A stretch of DNA of 16,555 nt from DASVBJ01 sp036375895 (GCA_036375895.1 DASVBJ010000358.1:1-16555); one strand, 5' to 3'. Numbered from the stretch's first letter, positions 1-7,695 are shown. Notes: generated by a model not told the origin, from the letters alone. Numbers and translations: made by a program.

Positions 1-519
1 CCGGTCCAGCCGGTCCCGGAACGCCGGCTCGTCGGTGATCGCACTCGGGCGGCAGTTCGGGTCGACCGCCACCACCACGTCCGGAGCCACCCGGCCCACC
101 AGGCCCTCCAGGGTCGACGCCATCGGCTCCAGCACGAGCCCCAGCGTCCCGACGTACACGATCCGGGGGTTGAGGGCGAGCACCGCCTCGGCGGCGGCCG
201 GCTCCAGCGCGGACGCCGACGTCCCCTCGAGGTAGAAGCGGTACGTCGCGACGCCTCCGGCGTCGACCTCGGCGAGGGCGAGGCTCGTCGGCAGCTCGGT
301 GGCCGGCGCGAACCGGTCGTCGACACCGTCGGCGCGCAGGGCCGCCCGCAGGTCCCGGCCGAACCGGTCCGCCGACAGGGCGCCGAGGTAGGCACACGAC
401 AGGCCGAGCCGGGCAGCGGTCCGCGCGACGTTGAAGGGACCGCCGCCCAGGACCGCGGCCGGCGGGCCCGTCTCCCGGCAGATGAGGTCGACCAGGCTCT
501 CGCCGGCAACCACGATCAC
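1..519 (-). CDS. PfkB-family carbohydrate kinase, N-terminal part (cut by window edge)
   Basis: ATP-dependent sugar kinase of the ribokinase/PfkB superfamily, probably fructokinase-like and cytoplasmic. Only the first 173 residues are inside the window; the catalytic GAGD motif would lie beyond position 1. Visible family marks: the N-terminal strand VIVVAGESLVDL (residues 1-12), the substrate-binding motif GGGPFNVARTAARLG at about 25-39 (the PfkB signature-1 region), a GRDLRAALRADGVD segment, and VAVDPNCRPSAI near residue 155, where sugar kinases typically read D.N.R. The start is GTG at 519-517, preceded by a GGGAGGT ribosome binding site about 5 nt upstream. Translation is uninterrupted to the window edge. 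Fructokinase is the best subclass guess because of the D-PNxRP motif; the sugar cannot be fixed from this fragment. It is divergent from parC, across a repeat-filled spacer. Confidence 0.88.
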   Translation of the reverse strand, partial: MIVVAGESLVDLICRETGPPAAVLGGGPFNVARTAARLGLSCAYLGALSADRFGRDLRAALRADGVDDRFAPATELPTSLALAEVDAGGVATYRFYLEGTSASALEPAAAEAVLALNPRIVYVGTLGLVLEPMASTLEGLVGRVAPDVVVAVDPNCRPSAITDEPAFRDRLDR

Positions 520-558
520 AGCGGACCTCCCACTCTCTCCCAGGCACCCACCCTTCTT

Positions 559-625
559 GCAGCGATCATGCACGTTCCGTCGCAGGTGACCAACCCGGTG
601 GCGACGGAAGCCGCATGATCGCTGC
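559..625. repeat. Inverted repeat pair, 25-nt arms around a 17-nt loop
   Basis: Arm 559-583 and arm 601-625 are reverse complements at 22 of 25 positions. The shared ends read gcagcgatcatgc and ttccgtcgc, with three mismatches in the middle. The arms flank aggtgaccaacccggtg. The element lies between the divergent sugar-kinase and parC genes. It could be a REP-like palindromic repeat or a structured RNA/terminator. No poly-U follows, and it contains no credible coding frame. Confidence 0.75.
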
Positions 626-653
626 CGGGAGTGGGCGGCACCGGGCGGGGTTG

Positions 654-718
654 GCGACGGAAGCTGCATGATCGCTGCCAGGGAGAGGGGCGGCCTCGCT
701 GCCAGGGAGAGGGGCGGC
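654..718. repeat. Third copy of the 25-nt motif plus 24-nt-period tandem duplication
   Basis: Positions 654-678 repeat the right arm of the preceding inverted repeat (gcgacggaag, then gcatgatcgctgc) in the same orientation, at 24 of 25 positions. The sequence then runs into a 23-nt unit (tcgctgcc, then agggagaggggcggc) present exactly twice, at 672-694 and 696-718. The rest of the spacer up to parC (719-847) holds no gene I can support, only the parC ribosome binding site AGGAG at 834-838. Confidence 0.7.
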
Positions 719-847
719 GCCGCGCGGCGGATCAGGCGCAGGTGCCCCCACCCGTCGGCGACAGGGGTGGGTCGCTGACGGGGTTGGTCGGACCGGGCGG
801 CGAGAATGGGCCGCACCCGACGTACCCGACCGCAGGAGCAGCACGCC

Positions 848-3304
848 GTGGCCCGCCGCAGCACCAAGACCCCTCCGCCGGAGGACTACACCGAGCGCAT
901 CGTCGACATCGACGTCGCCGACGAGATGCAGGGCTCGTTCCTCGAGTACGCGTACTCCGTCATCTACTCGCGCGCGCTGCCCGACGCCCGGGACGGGCTC
1001 AAGCCCGTGCACCGCCGCATCCTGTTCCAGATGAACGAGATGGGCCTGCGGCCCGACCGCGGCCACGTCAAGTGCGCCAGGGTCGTCGGCGACGTCATGG
1101 GCAAGCTGCACCCCCACGGCGACGGGGCCATCTACGACACGCTGGTCCGGATGGCCCAGCCGTGGTCGATGCGGCTGCCGCTGGTCGACGGGCACGGCAA
1201 CTTCGGCTCACTCGGCAACGACGACCCCCCGGCGGCCTACCGCTACACCGAGTGCCGCCTTGCCCCGGCCGCGCTGCTGATGACGACCAGCCTCGACGAG
1301 GACGTCGTCGACATGCGGCCCAACTACGACGACCAGGCCTATGAGCCCGAGGTGCTGCCCGCGGCCTTCCCGAACCTGCTCGTCAACGGCGCGGCCGGCA
1401 TCGCCGTCGGCATGGCCACCAACATGGCCCCGCACAACCTGGTCGAGGTCATCTCGGCGGCCCGCCACCTCATCAAGCACCCGAAGGCGTCCCTCGACGA
1501 CCTCATGCGGTTCGTCCCTGGGCCCGACCTGCCGACCGGCGGCAAGATCGTCGGCCTCGACGGGGTCCGCGACGCCTACGAGACCGGCCGGGGCACGTTC
1601 CGCACCCGCGCCACCGCCCGGGTCGAGAACGTCACGCCTCGCCGCAAGGGCATCGTGGTCACCGAGCTGCCCTTCGGCGTCGGCCCCGAGCGCGTCAAGG
1701 AGAAGATCGCCGACCTGGTGCGGGCCAAGAAGGTCCAGGGCATCACCGCCGTCGACGACTACACCGACCGGACGCAGGGGCTGCGGCTCGTCATCGAGGT
1801 GAAGAACGGCTTCAACCCCGAGGCGATCCTCGAACAGCTCTACCGCCTCACGCCGCTGGAGGAGTCCTTCGGCATCAACAACGTGGCGCTGGTCGACGGG
1901 CAGCCCCGCACGATGGGGCTCAAGGAGCTGCTGGAGGTGTACGTCGACCACCGGCTCGACGTCGTGCGCAGGCGCAGCACCTTCCGCCGCCGCAAGGCCG
2001 AGGAGCGCCTGCACCTGGTCGACGGCCTGCTCGTCGCGATCCTCAACATCGACGAGGTCATCCAGGTCATCCGCACGAGCGACGACTCCGGCGCCGCCCG
2101 CGAGCGGCTCATGTCGATCTTCGACCTGACCGAGACGCAGGCCAACTACATCCTCGACATGCCGCTGCGCCGGCTCACGAAGTACTCCCGCATCGAGCTG
2201 GAGAAGGAGCAGGAGACGCTGCGGGCCACGATCGAGGAGCTCACCGCGATCATCGAGTCCGACGCCCTGCTGCGCGACACGGTGTCCCACGAGCTGGCCG
2301 AGGTCGCCAAGCAGTTCGGCACCCCCCGGCGTACCGTCCTGCTCGAGTCGGCAGGCGCGCCGGCCGCCTCGGCAGTGCCGCTCGAGGTCACCGACGACCC
2401 CTGCTGGGTGCTGCTGTCCTCCACCGGGCTGCTCGCCCGGACACTCACCGACGACCCCCTGCCGACCGACGGATCCCGGGCCAAGCACGACGTCATCGTG
2501 TCGGCGGTGCGGACGACCGCACGGGGCGAGGTCGCGGCGGTCACGAGCGCGGGGCGCATGGTCCGGCTCGGGGTGCTGGACATGCCGGCGCTGCCGTCGA
2601 CGGCCAGCGCGCCCAACCTGTCCGGCGGAGCGCCGGTCTCGGAGTTCCTCCAGCTCGACAGGGACGAGGTGGTGCTCGCCCTCTCCAGCCTGGAGGGCGG
2701 GTCCGGCGGCCTCGCGCTCGGCACGGCGCAGGGCGTCGTCAAGCGCGTCACGGCCGACTACCCGCTCAACAAGGACAGCTGGGAGGCGATCGGCCTCAAG
2801 CCGGACGACCGGGTCGTCGGTGCGGTCGAGCTGCCCGCCGAGGGCACCGAGACCCAGGACTTCGTCTTCATCACGTCCGACGCACAGCTGCTGCGCTTCC
2901 CCGCGTCGGCGGTGCGGCCGCAGGGCCGCGCGGCCGGAGGCATGGCCGGCGTTCGCCTCGCGCCCGGCGCCCGGGTGGTGTTCTTCGGCGCCGTCGACGC
3001 GTCGGCCGACGCCGCGGTGGTGACGGTGTCGGGCTCCTCCGACGCGTTGCCGGGCACCGAGGCGGGCTCGGTCAAGGTCGCGCCCTACGCCGAGTTCCCG
3101 GCCAAGGGCCGCGGCACCGGCGGGGTGCGCTGCCACCGCTTCCTGCGCGGCGAGGACACCCTGATCCTCGCGTGGGCGGGTGCTGCCCCACCGCGGGCGG
3201 CGGCCGCCACCGGCGTCCCGGTCGAGCTGCCCGCGGCCACCGGCAAGCGGGACGGCTCGGGTACGCCGGGGAGCCAGCCACTCGCGGCGGTCACCGGCCC
3301 GTGA
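848..3304 (+). CDS. parC: DNA topoisomerase IV subunit A (ParC)
   Basis: Breakage-reunion subunit of type IIA topoisomerase IV, which with ParE decatenates and relaxes chromosomal DNA. Length 818 aa. The GTG at 848 is preferred over an in-frame ATG at 806: AGGAG (834-838) sits 9 nt before it, and MARRSTKTPPP is a familiar actinobacterial ParC N terminus. The N-terminal winged-helix region holds SVIYSRALPDARDGLKPVHRR. The catalytic tyrosine is Tyr133 in YRYTECRL. The quinolone region reads HPHGDGAIYD, with Gly93 at the position of E. coli GyrA Ser83 and Asp97 at Asp87. A tower/coiled-coil region (ETQANYILDMPLRRLTKYSRIELE) follows, then a C-terminal pinwheel domain. That domain lacks a canonical GyrA box QRRGGKG; the nearest is QGRAAGGMAG around residue 690, which supports ParC over GyrA. 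The stop overlaps the GNAT start. Confidence 0.95.
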   Translation: MARRSTKTPPPEDYTERIVDIDVADEMQGSFLEYAYSVIYSRALPDARDGLKPVHRRILFQMNEMGLRPDRGHVKCARVVGDVMGKLHPHGDGAIYDTLVRMAQPWSMRLPLVDGHGNFGSLGNDDPPAAYRYTECRLAPAALLMTTSLDEDVVDMRPNYDDQAYEPEVLPAAFPNLLVNGAAGIAVGMATNMAPHNLVEVISAARHLIKHPKASLDDLMRFVPGPDLPTGGKIVGLDGVRDAYETGRGTFRTRATARVENVTPRRKGIVVTELPFGVGPERVKEKIADLVRAKKVQGITAVDDYTDRTQGLRLVIEVKNGFNPEAILEQLYRLTPLEESFGINNVALVDGQPRTMGLKELLEVYVDHRLDVVRRRSTFRRRKAEERLHLVDGLLVAILNIDEVIQVIRTSDDSGAARERLMSIFDLTETQANYILDMPLRRLTKYSRIELEKEQETLRATIEELTAIIESDALLRDTVSHELAEVAKQFGTPRRTVLLESAGAPAASAVPLEVTDDPCWVLLSSTGLLARTLTDDPLPTDGSRAKHDVIVSAVRTTARGEVAAVTSAGRMVRLGVLDMPALPSTASAPNLSGGAPVSEFLQLDRDEVVLALSSLEGGSGGLALGTAQGVVKRVTADYPLNKDSWEAIGLKPDDRVVGAVELPAEGTETQDFVFITSDAQLLRFPASAVRPQGRAAGGMAGVRLAPGARVVFFGAVDASADAAVVTVSGSSDALPGTEAGSVKVAPYAEFPAKGRGTGGVRCHRFLRGEDTLILAWAGAAPPRAAAATGVPVELPAATGKRDGSGTPGSQPLAAVTGP

Positions 3305-3852
3305 GCCGGGGCTCGCCGGACCCGATGCGGCTGCCGGCGGGCGCCGAGATCCGGCGGGCGCGGCCGGAGGACGCCGAGGCCGTCGCCCGGGTGCACGTCG
3401 CGGGCTGGCGGCACGCCTACCGAGGGCTGCTGCCCGACGACTACCTCGACGGGCTCGACTGGCGCGATCGGGTCGAGCGACACCGGGCCAGCCTCTCCGA
3501 CGGCCCCGACGCGGTGTCCACGTTCGTCGCCGTGCTGGACGGCCGGCTCGTCGGGTTCGCCGCCCACGGACCGTCCCGCGACGACGACCTCCCCCAAGGC
3601 CGCCCGGTGCAGGAGGTCTACGCGATCTACCTGGTGCAGGAGGCTCTCGGGCGTGGAATCGGCAGCGCCCTGCTTCGACGGTGCCTCGCCGCCGCTCCAC
3701 CCGACGCGACCGTGACGCTCTGGGTTCTCGGCGACAACGCGCGCGGCCGCCGCTTCTACGAACGCCACGGGTTCGTCGCCGACGGTGCGACCAAGACCTA
3801 CGCAGTGGCCGGCCGGGAACTCCCCGAGGTGCGCTACCGCCTCGACCGCTGA
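3301..3852 (+). CDS. GNAT-family N-acetyltransferase
   Basis: Transfers an acetyl group from acetyl-CoA to an amine; the substrate is unknown. 183 aa, the usual single-domain GNAT size. N-terminal strand EIRRARPEDAEAVARVHV and the W-R-AYRGLLPDDYLD segment match common bacterial GNATs. Motif A, the acetyl-CoA pyrophosphate loop, is VYAIYLVQEALGRGIGSALL (residues 106-125), with the QxxGxG-type turn at Gly117-Gly121. Motif B is LWVLGDNARGRRFYERHGF (140-158), with the conserved Asn-Arg-FYE-GF pattern. The GTG start overlaps the parC stop in a GTGA, so translational coupling to parC is likely. An in-frame ATG at 3325 is an alternative; neither has a strong Shine-Dalgarno sequence. Confidence 0.88.
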   Translation: MSRGSPDPMRLPAGAEIRRARPEDAEAVARVHVAGWRHAYRGLLPDDYLDGLDWRDRVERHRASLSDGPDAVSTFVAVLDGRLVGFAAHGPSRDDDLPQGRPVQEVYAIYLVQEALGRGIGSALLRRCLAAAPPDATVTLWVLGDNARGRRFYERHGFVADGATKTYAVAGRELPEVRYRLDR

Positions 3853-3914
3853 CGGTTCCCGTCGAGCACGAGGACAACGAGATGACGCGGCCGCCGCGCG
3901 TCGGATCGAAGCCG

Positions 3915-4142
3915 TCAGGCGGCGTGCCCTTCCGACAGGTAGGCGTCGAGGGCCGCGAACCCCTGGTCCACGTACGCCGTGAAGCCGGCCCCGTCCGGCG
4001 GCCAGCCCACCGCGGACCGCGGCGGCAGGTCCTCGACGGGCAGCCCTGTGGTCGCCACCGCGGCCACCCGGCGCCGGACCGCCCGACGGGCCCACCACGC
4101 CGTACCCGCAACGGCGGCGAAGAGCAGCACGCTGGCCAACAT
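3915..4142 (-). CDS. Small single-span membrane protein, unknown function
   Basis: 75 aa. One N-terminal hydrophobic segment (about residues 3-18, LASVLLFAAVAGTAWW) is followed by an Arg-rich stretch RRAVRRRVA, so the C-terminal part should be cytoplasmic by the positive-inside rule. The C-terminal half contains GAGFTAYVDQGFAALDAYLSEG, a short amphipathic helix-like region. It lies 47 nt downstream of the HEAMH-motif gene on the same strand and may be co-transcribed with it. The ATG abuts the purine-rich AAAGAGG, leaving no normal spacing, so TTG at codon 2 or GTG at codon 5 could be the true start. I do not recognise a family. Confidence 0.6.
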   Translation of the reverse strand: MLASVLLFAAVAGTAWWARRAVRRRVAAVATTGLPVEDLPPRSAVGWPPDGAGFTAYVDQGFAALDAYLSEGHAA

Positions 4143-4189
4143 CCTCTTTCATCGGCCGACGCAGCGATCGACTTCAGCGGTCGACGGAG

Positions 4190-4846
4190 CTAGCCGGACC
4201 ACGGGGCGTCGGGCTGCCTCTGGTCGAGCTCGCCCCCGGCCCGGCACTGCCCCGACCGGTACTCGTCGGACATGCGGGGGTAGACCGTGCGCCAGTACCG
4301 GCGGGCCAGCGCGCGGGCAGCGTCCTCCGGCGCCCCGAGCAGCCGCGCGGTCCGGGCGTCGACCTGCATCGCGCGGCACTCGGCCTCCGCCTCGTCGGTG
4401 TAGCCGGCCATGTGCATCGCCTCGTGGCTCAGGACGTGCACAGCGACCACCTGCTCCGACGACGGATGACGTCGATCGGAGTGCAGGTACGACGAGAGCG
4501 CGCCGCACTGCGGCCGCTTGATCAGCGTGGCCCGCTCGGGCTGGCCGTCGGGGCCGATCCGCACGTAGCCGAGCTCCGCTCCTACGTCGACGAACTCCTG
4601 GCCGAGGCCCTGGCAGTCCACCACGACCCGCTCGCCGACCAGGCTGCTCGCGACGTCACCGAGCCGGGCCTCGAGCCGCGCGGTGCGCACGACGGGAACC
4701 AGCAGACCGACGCCGAGGCCGAGCAGGATGAGCACCGTCACCAGCGGGAAGGGCCGTCGCCGCCCCAGCGCGTCGACCCGACGCATCGCCCAGCGCGCCG
4801 CCACGGCGACGGCAGCGGCGAGCAGGGCTGCCGCGATCCAGGTCAC
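4190..4846 (-). CDS. Membrane-anchored putative zinc metalloprotease (HEAMH motif), uncharacterised
   Basis: 218 aa. Two hydrophobic segments (about residues 2-18 and 34-52) flank a basic loop (RWAMRRVDALGRRRPFP), giving a hairpin membrane anchor that leaves the rest of the protein outside the membrane if the basic loop is cytoplasmic. The domain carries HVLSHEAMHMAG with HEAMH at 141-145, a match to the zincin HExxH signature. DEAEAEC follows at 151-157, so Glu152, 154 or 156 could be the third zinc ligand. Cys78, Cys114, Cys157 and a later Cys may form disulfides. The start is GTG at 4846-4844; earlier ATGs are out of frame. No strong ribosome binding site is visible. Protease activity is inferred only from the motif and its conserved-looking surroundings; the substrate is unknown. 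Confidence 0.75.
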   Translation of the reverse strand: MTWIAAALLAAAVAVAARWAMRRVDALGRRRPFPLVTVLILLGLGVGLLVPVVRTARLEARLGDVASSLVGERVVVDCQGLGQEFVDVGAELGYVRIGPDGQPERATLIKRPQCGALSSYLHSDRRHPSSEQVVAVHVLSHEAMHMAGYTDEAEAECRAMQVDARTARLLGAPEDAARALARRYWRTVYPRMSDEYRSGQCRAGGELDQRQPDAPWSG

Positions 4847-4880
4847 GACATCATGGTCGGGCTACCCGGTCCCCGCCGCA

Positions 4881-4932
4881 GCCGGCGGGCCGATCAGGCA
4901 TCCGCGGCCGGCCGGCGCGCCGATCAGGCGTC
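4881..4932. repeat. 30-bp-period imperfect direct repeat overlapping the parE 3' end
   Basis: Positions 4881-4902 and 4911-4932 match at 20 of 22 positions (gccggcg, g/c, gccgatcaggc, a/g, tc). The right copy contains the parE stop codon and last codons; the left copy lies in the gap between parE and the HEAMH gene. It looks like a local duplication of the gene end. The GGCCGGCCGGC core (4906-4916) could also form part of a terminator stem, but no clear hairpin with a U-tract is present. Confidence 0.65.
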
Positions 4933-7029
4933 GATGCTGGCACGGTCGACGCGGCCCGCGCCGTCGACGATGAAGTCACGCCGCGGCGCGACGTCGTTGC
5001 CCATCAGCAGCTCGAAGACCTGCTCGGCGGCCTCGAGGTCGCCGAGGGTCACCCGGCGCAGGGTCCGGTGGCGGGGGTCCATGGTGGTCTCGGCCAGCTG
5101 GTCGGCATCCATCTCGCCGAGCCCCTTGTAGCGCTGGATGGGCTCCTTGTAGCGCTTGCCCCTGCGCTGGAGGTCGGCAATCAGCCGGCGCATCTGCTGC
5201 TCGGAGTAGGTGTAGACGACCTCGTTCTTCGCCCTGCCCTGGCCGATGACCTCCACCCGGTGCAGCGGCGGCACCGCGGCGAACACCCTCCCGGCCTCCA
5301 CCATGGGGCGCATGTAGCGGTAGAAGAGCGTGAGCAGAAGGCACCGGATGTGGGCGCCGTCGACGTCGGCGTCGCTCATCAGGATCACCCGGCCGTAGCG
5401 GGCGGCCGACAGGTCGAACGTGCGGCCCGATCCGGCGCCCAGCACCTGGATGATCGCCGCGCACTCGGCGTTCTTGAGCATGTCGGAGGCCGAGGCCTTC
5501 TGGACGTTGAGGATCTTGCCGCGGATCGGCAGGAGAGCCTGGTACTCCGAGCTGCGGGCGAGCTTGGCGGTGCCGAGCGCGGAGTCGCCCTCGACGATGA
5601 ACAGCTCGCTGCGCTCGACGTCGTCGCTGCGGCAGTCGGCCAGCTTGGCGGGCAGCGACGAGGTCTCGAGCGCGTTCTTGCGCCGCTGCAGCTCCTTGTG
5701 CTGGCGGGCGGCGACGCGGGTGCGGGCCGCGGACGCGATCTTGTCGAGAATGGTCTTGGCCTGCAGCTTGCCGGCCTTCTTGGTCGTCGTGAGCAGGGCC
5801 TTCAGCTCCTTGGCCACGACGTGCGCCACGATCCGCGACGCCGCCGAGGTGCCGAGGACCTCCTTGGTCTGGCCCTCGAACTGCGGCTCGGCCAGCCGCA
5901 CCGTGACGATCGCGGTGAGGCCCTCGAGCACGTCGTCCTTGATGACGTCGTCCTCGCTCGCCCGCAGCACCCGCTGGGAGCGCAGCACCTCGTTGACCGT
6001 CTTGGTCAGTGACCGCTCGAAGCCCTGGACGTGCGTGCCGCCCTTGGGCGTCGCGATGATGTTGACGAAGGAGCGGACGACGGTGTCGTAGCCGCTCCCC
6101 CACCGCAGGGCGAGGTCGACGGTCAGCTCGCGCTCGACCTCTTGGGGGGTCATGTGGCCCTTGTCGTCAAGAACCGGGACCGTCTCCTTGAAGTGGCCGA
6201 CGCCGTGCAGGCGCAGCACGTCGCTCACCGCCTGGTCGGGCGCGAGGAACTCGCAGAACTCGCTGATGCCGCCGTCGAACCGGAAGGTCTCCTCACTGGG
6301 GTCGCCGGCGTCGCCGCCCCGCTGGTCGCGGACCACCAGGGTCAGGCCGGGCACCAGGAAGGCCGTCTGGCGGGCCCGGTTGTGCAGCTCGTCGATGGAC
6401 AGCCGGGCGTCCTTCAGGAAGATCTGCCGGTCGACCCAGTAGCGCACGCGGGTGCCGGTGGTCTTCTTGGTGACCTTGCCGACGACCCGGAGGCCGGACT
6501 GCTCGATGAAGGGGCTGTCGGGGCTGCCGTTGCCGAACGTGCCGGGCACCCCGCGCCGGAAGCTGACGGCGTGGGTCTTGCCGCCCCGGTCGACCTCGAC
6601 GTCGAGCCGCGCGGACAGCGCGTTGACCACCGAGGCGCCCACGCCGTGCAGGCCGCCGGAGGCGGCGTACGAGCCCCCGCCGAACTTGCCACCCGCGTGC
6701 AGCTTGGTCATGACGACCTCGACGCCGGACAGTCCGGTGCGGGGCTCCTTGTCCACCGGGATGCCGCGACCGTTGTCCCGCACCTCGACCGACCCGTCGG
6801 CGTGCAGGTCGACCTCGATCCGGGTGCAGTGACCCCCCAGGGCCTCGTCGACCGCGTTGTCGATGATCTCCCAGAGGCAGTGCATGAGCCCGCGGGAGTC
6901 GGTCGACCCGATGTACATGCCCGGACGCTTGCGCACCGCCTCGAGCCCCTCGAGGACGAGCAGGTGGCGCGCGGAGTAGGCGTCCGGCTCGAACTCGCCG
7001 TCGCTGCGGGCGTGGAGGATCTGGGTCAC
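4924..7029 (-). CDS. parE: DNA topoisomerase IV subunit B (ParE)
   Basis: ATPase/TOPRIM subunit that powers strand passage by ParC. 701 aa, typical of ParE or a GyrB without the proteobacterial insertion. GHKL ATP-binding motifs: EIIDNAVDEA (residues 54-63, general base Glu54, Mg-binding Asn58), DNGRGIPV (85-92), GGLHGVGASVVNALS (125-139), and the transducer QTKEVLGT (387-394). The TOPRIM domain has FIVEGDSALG (477-486, Glu480) and MSDADVDGAH (551-560, Mg-binding Asp). The C-terminal RYKGLGEMDADQL (633-645) is diagnostic. QTKEVLGT, where GyrB usually reads QTKTKLGN, and the pairing with ParC argue for ParE. The GTG start at 7029-7027 is preceded by AGGAG at 9 nt. It converges on parC, with three genes between them. 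Confidence 0.95.
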   Translation of the reverse strand: MTQILHARSDGEFEPDAYSARHLLVLEGLEAVRKRPGMYIGSTDSRGLMHCLWEIIDNAVDEALGGHCTRIEVDLHADGSVEVRDNGRGIPVDKEPRTGLSGVEVVMTKLHAGGKFGGGSYAASGGLHGVGASVVNALSARLDVEVDRGGKTHAVSFRRGVPGTFGNGSPDSPFIEQSGLRVVGKVTKKTTGTRVRYWVDRQIFLKDARLSIDELHNRARQTAFLVPGLTLVVRDQRGGDAGDPSEETFRFDGGISEFCEFLAPDQAVSDVLRLHGVGHFKETVPVLDDKGHMTPQEVERELTVDLALRWGSGYDTVVRSFVNIIATPKGGTHVQGFERSLTKTVNEVLRSQRVLRASEDDVIKDDVLEGLTAIVTVRLAEPQFEGQTKEVLGTSAASRIVAHVVAKELKALLTTTKKAGKLQAKTILDKIASAARTRVAARQHKELQRRKNALETSSLPAKLADCRSDDVERSELFIVEGDSALGTAKLARSSEYQALLPIRGKILNVQKASASDMLKNAECAAIIQVLGAGSGRTFDLSAARYGRVILMSDADVDGAHIRCLLLTLFYRYMRPMVEAGRVFAAVPPLHRVEVIGQGRAKNEVVYTYSEQQMRRLIADLQRRGKRYKEPIQRYKGLGEMDADQLAETTMDPRHRTLRRVTLGDLEAAEQVFELLMGNDVAPRRDFIVDGAGRVDRASIDA

Positions 7030-7379
7030 GCGGTGGTGCTCCTGAGCGGACTGGTGGGAGATGTGGGGGTCTGGGCGTCGTCGCGACGCTGCCCGGAAGG
7101 CTACCCGCGCTCAGGGACAGGTCGGCGGGGACGCGCCGCGCGCCCACGTCGTACGTCCCACGCCCCCGCGGCACCTGCGCCGAACGGGTGACCGACACGC
7201 CCGGGAGGCCCCCTGAGCACGCCGGAGGTTCGGCCGTGATGTGAAATGGGCAACAGCAAGGCACTTCTAGGCGTCGGATACGCGTAGAGCGAACCCGGAC
7301 CGGTGAAGTCCTCGGGAACGAACACCCGATGGTTGGATGTTCACCCGGGTACCAACCGCAAGACCGAAGAGAGGGCGAC
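7030..7379. other. 350-nt divergent intergenic region between parE and the zinc-ribbon gene
   Basis: No gene can be supported here. It should contain the promoters of both flanking genes. On the minus strand, TAGCCT (7103-7098) fits the actinobacterial -10 consensus TANNNT about 70 nt before the parE start, but no convincing -35 lies upstream. The right half (7236-7340) is less GC-rich than its surroundings. It contains a short ggttgg/ccaacc inverted pair (7331-7336 and about 15 nt further on) that may be coincidental. Confidence 0.4.
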
Positions 7380-7610
7380 GTGACCACTGCTCTTGCCTCG
7401 CACCCTCCGCTTACCGCGGCGGACCGCTGCGACCGCTGCGGCGCCCAGGCGTACATCCGCGTGACCATGCCGTCCGGCGGCGAGCTGCTGTTCTGTGGCC
7501 ACCACGGCCGGGCCCACGAGACCAAGCTCCGCGAGGTCGCGAGGGACTTCCACGACCAGACCGACGAGCTCACCGCCACGCCTGCAACGGCGCCGGACGG
7601 AGAGCGCTGA
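7380..7610 (+). CDS. DUF7455-type small zinc-ribbon protein
   Basis: 76 aa. The core reads LTAADRCDRCGAQAYIRVTMPSGGELLFCGHHGRAHETKL: a CDRC pair (Cys17, Cys20) and a CGHH cluster (Cys39, His41, His42) are a plausible Zn(II) site, and the pattern matches a family of small conserved actinobacterial proteins (DUF7455). A helix with acidic residues and a Thr/Ala-rich tail follow. The GTG at 7380 is chosen because GAGAGG lies 6 nt upstream; an upstream in-frame ATG at 7329 would add 17 residues with no family resemblance. In Streptomyces, a similar small gene sits near parE and the principal sigma factor gene hrdB, so this neighbourhood appears conserved. The function is unknown. A strong terminator follows. 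Confidence 0.82.
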   Translation: MTTALASHPPLTAADRCDRCGAQAYIRVTMPSGGELLFCGHHGRAHETKLREVARDFHDQTDELTATPATAPDGER

Positions 7611-7628
7611 CGCGATAGAGCCTCCGTA

Positions 7629-7672
7629 CGACGTCGAAGGGCCCCGGCACCAGCCGGGGCCCTTCGACGTCG
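7629..7672 (+). terminator. Perfect 20-bp-stem hairpin terminator
   Basis: 7629-7648 and 7653-7672 are exact reverse complements (cgacgtcgaagggccccggc) around the tetraloop acca, starting 18 nt after the zinc-ribbon stop codon. There is no U-tract, as is common for actinobacterial factor-independent terminators. The stem reads equally well on both strands. It ends 23 nt before the ATG of the next gene, so it should insulate the App1 gene from upstream transcription. Confidence 0.85.
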
Positions 7673-7695
7673 GCGGAGCGTGACATCCTGACGCG

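Noticed and set aside
559..718. CRISPR-like array
   Set aside because: Only three copies, two in opposite orientation, no regular unique spacers and no cas genes.
1208..4111. Very long open frame antisense to parC and the GNAT gene
   Set aside because: A by-product of high third-position GC in the real genes. The translation is Arg/Gly/Ala-rich with no family resemblance, and the opposite strand encodes clear ParC motifs.
7331..7360. ggttgg/ccaacc inverted pair as operator or riboswitch before the zinc-ribbon gene
   Set aside because: Only 6 bp with a 15-nt loop and no match to a known riboswitch core.
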